DNA of 64,000 nucleotides, from NCBI GenBank assembly GCA_934778205.1, contig CAKVOD010000002.1, positions 62,001-126,000 of the forward strand. Reading direction: 5' to 3'. The notes under the pieces were generated by a model. The model was not told where the DNA came from and did not search any database. It worked only from the letters and a program-made list of their open reading frames with translations. Made by a program: the position numbers and the translations under genes. Positions 59,411-64,000 of the stretch are shown here, piece after piece (positions within the stretch are counted from its first letter, which is position 1; the number at the start of each line of letters is the position of its first letter). The DNA is from an uncultured Clostridia bacterium. Its GTDB lineage: Bacteria; Bacillota; Clostridia; Christensenellales; UBA1242.

Positions 59411-61192
59411 TTATGCTTCAACTTCTTCATAAATAGATGATGAATTTAATTTATAATAGGTGAGTTTATTTGTTTTTGTATCATAAATGGCAATATCATA
59501 TTTTGTTGTGTCATTGAATTCTAGCAAAACTTGTGTTGATGAAGTGGTAAAGCCGTTTTTAGTAGAATTTAAAGAATTGAGTGACATAAAAATATCGACA
59601 TTTGCTTTGTATGATTCAGAAAATGAGTCTTTTCTTGTCTTTATGATAGCGCAAGTTTTTTCTGCTGAAACGGAAAGGAATGTTGATGACTGGTATCCCG
59701 AACCAAACGCTTCAGGGTTGAAGAAGAAGATAAGTTCTGCTGGAATTGTTGAGTCAATATCTGTAAGTCCAAGTTCTTCAAGGTGTGCGCGTTTTCCTTC
59801 GACGGTATCAGTTGGATTTTTTGGATGCCCTTTGTAGTAGTATACAAAGTCTTCGCCATAGTATGCCATAATTGCTTTTACATAATTGTCAAATAGTTCT
59901 TCCTGTTCAGTTTTTGTCCATGTTCCAAGAATAATCATAACTTGTTTGTTTTCTTTTTTGGCTTTGTCGAACATTGTATCGCTAAATTTATAAAGCGCTT
60001 TTAAATCTGCTTTTTTGAACCAAAGATTTTTTGTCATTTCGTTGATTTCTTCATCGGTTTTACTTACATTTGAATTGTCTACTCTTGGATCAATTTTTAC
60101 TAAGAGTGATTTTAAGTCTTTAACGATAATAGCGTTACCAATGGTTGGCGCAACGAGGGTATCATATACTGTTTTTCCTGTTGTTTCATTGATATATGTT
60201 CCAAGTGTTCCGTTTGCTCTTGTAAGCCACCAATCAACGTTTTCTTCAGTATTTGCCATTATGAACGCGTATTCTCTCAAATTGTTTGCGGAAATAGCAA
60301 AGCCACTGCTTAATTGGTCATATATTTTGCGTTTTTCAATTTGTGTTTTAAGTTTTTCATAATCTGCAACCATTTTCGCATATTCTGCTTCATAGTTGTC
60401 ATTATTTAAATGTTTATTGAAATAATTGAAAGATGCTGTCCCGTCTGAAAGTAATGTAATATGATAGTTTTCTGCGGGAATGCCGTTTGCAATTGTTGCT
60501 TGAAGTGCACCAAATGCAAAGTAATCATTGTAATAGAAATTAAATTTTGAGTTTTTGTTCATCGAATAAAGTTCTTTAACATATGCGCTAGTCTTTCTAT
60601 ACATTGTTCCTTCGCCACTGTTAAGAAGTTCACTTGTTGACGCAACTGGCATAGGGTAAACATTTTCTGGAAGTTTTGACCAATCCCAAGCTCCGCTTCT
60701 CTTAAACCAAACAAATGTAGGAATTTGTCCCTTGTTTGTAATGTCCTCAAGTGATAGTGTAAAAATTGTCACTGGCATTGTTGCAGTTATTGGGGCAATG
60801 TTGTATTCGTCTGTGAAAACATCGACTGTTTTTTGCGTGCTTGTTGTGTAAATCCCTTTTTTAATTTCAACTTCAACAGTTAATTTGCCATAATAAACGG
60901 GAATGTTAGTTTCGCCTAACGCAATTTCATTGTATTTTGTGATGTATTCTTTGCCGACGAGGGCATTGTCGTGCTTGACGGTGATAACAACTTCATCCAC
61001 CGGTTTAGATGTATCCCACTTAACGTTAATTGCTTGTGACTTCTCAATTTGTGCTACAGATGCTTTAATGTCAACTTTTAGTGCTATTGAGTAAACAAGT
61101 ATGAATGTAATAATCCCAGCAAGTAACAAACTTCCAATTATTGCAATGGGAAGCCAAACTTTTTTGGGTAGTTTTATTTTTTGATTATCCAT
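59411..61192 (-). CDS. membrane-anchored protein with an extracytoplasmic GT80 sialyltransferase-like domain
   Basis: 593 residues. Cytoplasmic Lys-rich N-terminus, one membrane helix (about 12-35), an Ig-like region (40-128), then a large domain. This carries LLSDGTASF (Asp250, compare the DDG of GT80 enzymes), YYYKGHPKNP (His456-Pro457) and YQSSTFLSV (Ser502-Ser503). Spacing between the HP and SS motifs is close to that of Pasteurella sialyltransferase PmST1. By the positive-inside rule the domain is outside the membrane. The donor and true activity are unknown. GGAGGGG precedes ATG. Promoter at 61221-61250. Confidence 0.7.
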   Translation of the reverse strand: MDNQKIKLPKKVWLPIAIIGSLLLAGIITFILVYSIALKVDIKASVAQIEKSQAINVKWDTSKPVDEVVITVKHDNALVGKEYITKYNEIALGETNIPVYYGKLTVEVEIKKGIYTTSTQKTVDVFTDEYNIAPITATMPVTIFTLSLEDITNKGQIPTFVWFKRSGAWDWSKLPENVYPMPVASTSELLNSGEGTMYRKTSAYVKELYSMNKNSKFNFYYNDYFAFGALQATIANGIPAENYHITLLSDGTASFNYFNKHLNNDNYEAEYAKMVADYEKLKTQIEKRKIYDQLSSGFAISANNLREYAFIMANTEENVDWWLTRANGTLGTYINETTGKTVYDTLVAPTIGNAIIVKDLKSLLVKIDPRVDNSNVSKTDEEINEMTKNLWFKKADLKALYKFSDTMFDKAKKENKQVMIILGTWTKTEQEELFDNYVKAIMAYYGEDFVYYYKGHPKNPTDTVEGKRAHLEELGLTDIDSTIPAELIFFFNPEAFGSGYQSSTFLSVSAEKTCAIIKTRKDSFSESYKANVDIFMSLNSLNSTKNGFTTSSTQVLLEFNDTTKYDIAIYDTKTNKLTYYKLNSSSIYEEVEA

Positions 61193-61220
61193 TTTTCCCC
61201 TCCTAAATAGTCATAGACAA

Positions 61221-61250
61221 ATTGTAGCATTTTTGGAGATAGTGAGTCAA
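61221..61250 (-). promoter_or_regulatory. promoter of the GT80-like gene
   Basis: Minus strand TTGACT (61250-61245) and TACAAT (61226-61221), spacer 18. Confidence 0.65.
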
Positions 61251-61297
61251 CTATAATTATTACATTTTTGACATTTTTTTTATTTTGCACAAATTCT

Positions 61298-61693
61298 TTA
61301 TATAATGTTGTGCAGATTGAAAGTCGAAATGCGTTGGCAAACAAATGTTACTTCTTGTAAAAGATAGACTTCAGTTATTGACAAAGTGTAGTCGTTTTCT
61401 TCAAGTGAGGCTTTGAGTCGCGCGAGTCCTTGTCCAATTTGTGAAAGGTTTTTGTGGTCGATGAACATACTCATCGTTGCCTCGCGACTTTCCCAATATT
61501 TTTGCATTGTGTCAAAGTGCAGCATAGTGTCGTAGTTATATAAGTCTGTTTCGTTGCTTTCGACAGATGCCTGCACAACTCTTATGTGTTCTAGCATTTT
61601 ATCTAATGTGCTGTCAATATAATGTTGCTCCCAACTACAGAAACCGAGTAGTGAAACCAACAAAACTATACAAATGATTAGTTTTTTTACCAA
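61298..61693 (-). CDS. DUF4363 family protein
   Basis: 131 residues from TTG 61693 (GGAGG 6 bases upstream). A single N-terminal membrane helix (LIICIVLLVSLLGFCSW), then an extracytoplasmic helical bundle: DSTLDKMLEHIRVVQASVES and KASLEENDYTLSITEVYLLQ. Such proteins regularly follow a DUF421 gene, as here with a 7-base overlap. Function unknown. Confidence 0.8.
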   Translation of the reverse strand: MVKKLIICIVLLVSLLGFCSWEQHYIDSTLDKMLEHIRVVQASVESNETDLYNYDTMLHFDTMQKYWESREATMSMFIDHKNLSQIGQGLARLKASLEENDYTLSITEVYLLQEVTFVCQRISTFNLHNII

Positions 61694-62406
61694 TTTTCGC
61701 CTCCTTTGAAATTGACGTTCAAAACTTGGCAACTTTGTTTTTTTGCTTGCAAATAAACTTTTCCGTCATTGTCAATTGTCATCACTAAAACATCTTTCAA
61801 GTTTTTTATTTTTGCTTTTTTTAAAATGTTTGAAACATAATCCAAATTAATTTTGGCAAGCAATAAATTTTCTTTATTAATTTTGCCGTCACTGACTAGC
61901 AAAATAGGTAGGGTTGTTTCTGCGGGTTTTAGTTTTAAATCTTGGCAAGTGACAGGGGAGTTGGTCGCTTTTAGTATCACACTCGCCTTGCCGTTTGTTT
62001 CAATTAGTGCGTATTGCACCTCGTCAAAACTAGCAACGTTACAACCGCGCAGAGCTTCAGTTAAGTCGTCGAGTGTCATATTTAGCGCCTTTAAGTTTTC
62101 AAAAATAATGCCGTTTGGGTCAATGACAACTACAGGTTTACCATTGATAATCTTTCTAAAGAACAAACTTTTGCGTGCAAGAAAACTGAGAAAAAACTGC
62201 AACAATACTAGCGTAACAAGCGGAATAATCGCATTGAGTAGCGGAACGGACATATCCGCCATTGGCATTGTGGCAATATCAGCAAAAATAAGCATAATAA
62301 CCAACTCAAAAGGTTGCATTTCGCCGATTTGGCGTTTTCCCATTAATCTAATTAGCAGTAAAACCACCAAAAATATGATGGCAACTCTCAACAATATAAT
62401 AAACAT
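61687..62406 (-). CDS. DUF421 (YetF-like) membrane protein
   Basis: 239 residues. Three N-terminal helices with LLIRLMGKRQIGEMQPFELV, the DUF421 signature, then a cytoplasmic part with the GKPVVVIDPNGIIFENLKAL text. Sporulating Firmicutes have several copies, some expressed in the forespore. GATAAGG lies close to ATG. Confidence 0.9.
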   Translation of the reverse strand: MFIILLRVAIIFLVVLLLIRLMGKRQIGEMQPFELVIMLIFADIATMPMADMSVPLLNAIIPLVTLVLLQFFLSFLARKSLFFRKIINGKPVVVIDPNGIIFENLKALNMTLDDLTEALRGCNVASFDEVQYALIETNGKASVILKATNSPVTCQDLKLKPAETTLPILLVSDGKINKENLLLAKINLDYVSNILKKAKIKNLKDVLVMTIDNDGKVYLQAKKQSCQVLNVNFKGGENW

Positions 62407-62467
62407 ACCTTATCTTTTGCAAACAAAGTGATTTTATGCGTAAATAAAGAAAATCTTAAAAAATTAC

Positions 62468-62496
62468 TTGACATAGGTTGAAAAATATTGTATAAT
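62468..62496 (+). promoter_or_regulatory. consensus promoter of ylxM-ffh
   Basis: TTGACA at 62468-62473 and TATAAT at 62491-62496, spacer 17. ACTTGAC (62466-62472) and GTCAAGT (62500-62506) form an inverted repeat around it. Confidence 0.9.
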
Positions 62497-62537
62497 TACG
62501 TCAAGTATTTTACCTTTACAAGCAAAGTGGGGCTAAT

Positions 62538-62843
62538 ATGGATTTTGAAAGTGCGTTAAAGTATAGTAGACTCCTTGATTTTTATGGGAATCTTTTGACA
62601 GATAGGCAAAAAGAAATTGCGACATTGTTTTTCTATGATAATAATGGGCTGAGTGAAATCGCCGATTTCTATGGATTGTCAAGGCAATCAGTTTATGATA
62701 ATTTAAAACGCGTCAAAACCACACTTAGCGAGTATGAGAGCAAACTTGGCTTGTATGAAAAATACAATAAATCAAAAAAGTTTTTGTCAAATATTGTTGA
62801 CGAATCTGATTTGAATGGTTTTATCAAAATTTGGGAGAGTTAG
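62538..62843 (+). CDS. ylxM: YlxM signal-recognition-particle-associated HTH protein
   Basis: 101 residues with a sigma-4-like helix-turn-helix: LLTDRQKEIATLFFYDNNGL, EIADFYGLSRQSVYDNLKRV. YlxM sits ahead of ffh in Firmicutes and stimulates SRP function in streptococci. Stop codon 1 base before the ffh ATG. Confidence 0.93.
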   Translation: MDFESALKYSRLLDFYGNLLTDRQKEIATLFFYDNNGLSEIADFYGLSRQSVYDNLKRVKTTLSEYESKLGLYEKYNKSKKFLSNIVDESDLNGFIKIWES

Positions 62844-62844
62844 A

Positions 62845-64000
62845 ATGGCGTTATTTTCAAATTTGAGTGAGAGACTGAACCATATTTTCAGCAAACTCAC
62901 TAATCGCGGAAAGTTGACCGAACTTGAGATAAAGCAGGCAATGCGTGAAATTCGCGTTGCGTTGCTTGAGGCGGATGTCAACTTTCAAGTTGTTAAAGAC
63001 TTTGTCGCGAAAGTGAGTGAAAAAGCAGTCGGCGAACAAGTTTTGGAGAGTTTAACCCCTGGGCAACAAGTCGTCAAGATTGTCAATGAGGAACTTGTTG
63101 AGCTTCTAGGTGGCGGGAACTCCAAATTAGCGGTTTCGTCGAATTTACCAACGGTTATTCTTATGTGCGGTTTGCAGGGCGCAGGTAAGACAACTATGTG
63201 CGGTAAACTCGCTTACAATTTGAAATCAACGGGTAAAAAACCATTGCTAGTTGCGTGCGATATTGTTAGGCCTGCGGCAATAACACAGTTGCAGGTCGTC
63301 GGCAAAAATGCGGGAGTTCCTGTCTATGAAAAGGGTACTCAAAAGACAGTGACCACCGCGCTTGAAGCAATTGAATACGCAAAGGCTAATTTGCTTGACA
63401 CAGTCATTATTGATACGGCTGGGCGTTTGCACATCAATGAGGAATTGATGGATGAACTCAAGGAAATCAAAGCAAATACTAACCCGTCCGAAATTTTGTT
63501 GACTGTTGACGCTATGACGGGGCAAGACGCAGTGAATGTGGCAAAAGCATTTAATGATGACCTTGAGATTACTGGCGTTATACTCACAAAACTTGATGGG
63601 GATACTCGCGGTGGTGCTGCACTTTCAATTAAGGCTGTCACTGGGAAACCAATCAAATTTTGTGGCGTTGGTGAAAAAATGGGTGACCTTGAGCCGTTTT
63701 ACCCAGAACGGTTTGCGTCAAGAATTTTAGGTATGGGCGACGTCCTCAGCTTGATTGAAAAAGCACAAGGAGCAATTGAGGAAAAGGAAATGCAACGTTT
63801 GCAAAAAAACTTGCGCGAAAATACCTTTACGCTCGATGATTATCTAAAACAGTTTGAAAACCTAGACAAAATGGGGGATGTCAATGAACTTTTAGCTATG
63901 CTTCCATCAAAATTGACTGGAAAGATGAAGCTGGGAGATACTAGAGTTGATGAAAATGAATTGAAGAAAAATAAGGCAATAATTCAATCTATGACTAAAT
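62845..64000 (+). CDS. ffh: signal recognition particle GTPase Ffh (3' end outside window)
   Basis: 385 residues visible, open to the right edge. N-domain (1-90), G-domain with GLQGAGKTTMCGKLAY, VDAMTGQDAVN, IDTAGRLHINEELMDELKEI and TKLDGDTRGGAAL, then the start of the methionine-rich M-domain. It targets membrane proteins. The preceding ylxM stop is 1 base away. Confidence 0.96.
   Translation, partial: MALFSNLSERLNHIFSKLTNRGKLTELEIKQAMREIRVALLEADVNFQVVKDFVAKVSEKAVGEQVLESLTPGQQVVKIVNEELVELLGGGNSKLAVSSNLPTVILMCGLQGAGKTTMCGKLAYNLKSTGKKPLLVACDIVRPAAITQLQVVGKNAGVPVYEKGTQKTVTTALEAIEYAKANLLDTVIIDTAGRLHINEELMDELKEIKANTNPSEILLTVDAMTGQDAVNVAKAFNDDLEITGVILTKLDGDTRGGAALSIKAVTGKPIKFCGVGEKMGDLEPFYPERFASRILGMGDVLSLIEKAQGAIEEKEMQRLQKNLRENTFTLDDYLKQFENLDKMGDVNELLAMLPSKLTGKMKLGDTRVDENELKKNKAIIQSMTK

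Noticed and set aside
1..64000. CRISPR array or restriction system
   Set aside because: No regularly spaced repeats, Cas genes, methylases or restriction genes were seen.

Overview
The window is AT-rich chromosomal DNA from an endospore-forming low-GC Gram-positive bacterium (Bacillota, most likely an uncultured Clostridia-type lineage). The evidence is the sporulation gene set (spoIIIAA-AE, spoIIAA-AB-sigF, spoVAC-AD-AE, spoVG, ylbJ, yunB, a PdaB-type deacetylase), Firmicute-type sigma-A promoters (TTGACA-17-TATAAT), strong AGGAGG ribosome binding sites, and CtsR/ClpC heat-shock control. I cannot name the species.

Layout. 1-9.1 kb: end of a P-loop protein, then ruvX, a DUF1292 gene, and the translation operon rimP-nusA-ylxR-infB-rbfA, followed by nrnA-truB-AP endonuclease. 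9.1-12.5 kb: a spoIIIA operon that stops after spoIIIAE. 12.5-20 kb: tRNA-Glu, pgsA, an ABC-type binding lipoprotein, small regulators, ylbJ, a lytic transglycosylase, small unknown proteins and a subtilase. 20-27 kb: a dehydrogenase with a cysteine-rich tail, an SsuBC/ThiXZ-type ABC pair, a PdaB-type deacetylase, a two-OB-fold SSB, lgt and a DivIVA-like protein. 27.4-30.5 kb: a 1031-residue surface protein with a 14-G homopolymer just after its start codon. 30.6-43 kb: cvpA, PRC-barrel, SPFH, a NatAB-type exporter, murC, spoVG, rpiB, tmcAL, ykvI and the rplU-prp-rpmA operon with an L21 leader. 43-46.5 kb: tRNA-Tyr and ctsR-clpC. 46.7-48.6 kb: an exported Asn-rich protein. 48.7-56.4 kb: spoVA genes, yunB, an RluA-family enzyme, cysteine desulfurase-thiI and the sigF operon. 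56.4-57.1 kb: five tRNA genes. 57.1-59.3 kb: a very small integrated element (33-residue ORF, HUH Rep, tyrosine integrase) beside tRNA-Thr, with an integrase remnant and an untranslated promoter-terminator unit. 59.4-64 kb: a membrane-anchored protein with GT80 sialyltransferase motifs on its outer side, DUF4363/DUF421, ylxM and the start of ffh.

The most notable points are: the poly-G surface gene, where a one-base slip either way gives an immediate stop; the minimal Rep-Int element and its integrase scar; the apparently extracytoplasmic GT80-like protein; the shortened spoIIIA operon; a nested terminator-like hairpin present twice; and the Asn-rich exported protein. Several stretches carry strong promoters with no gene behind them and may encode small RNAs.
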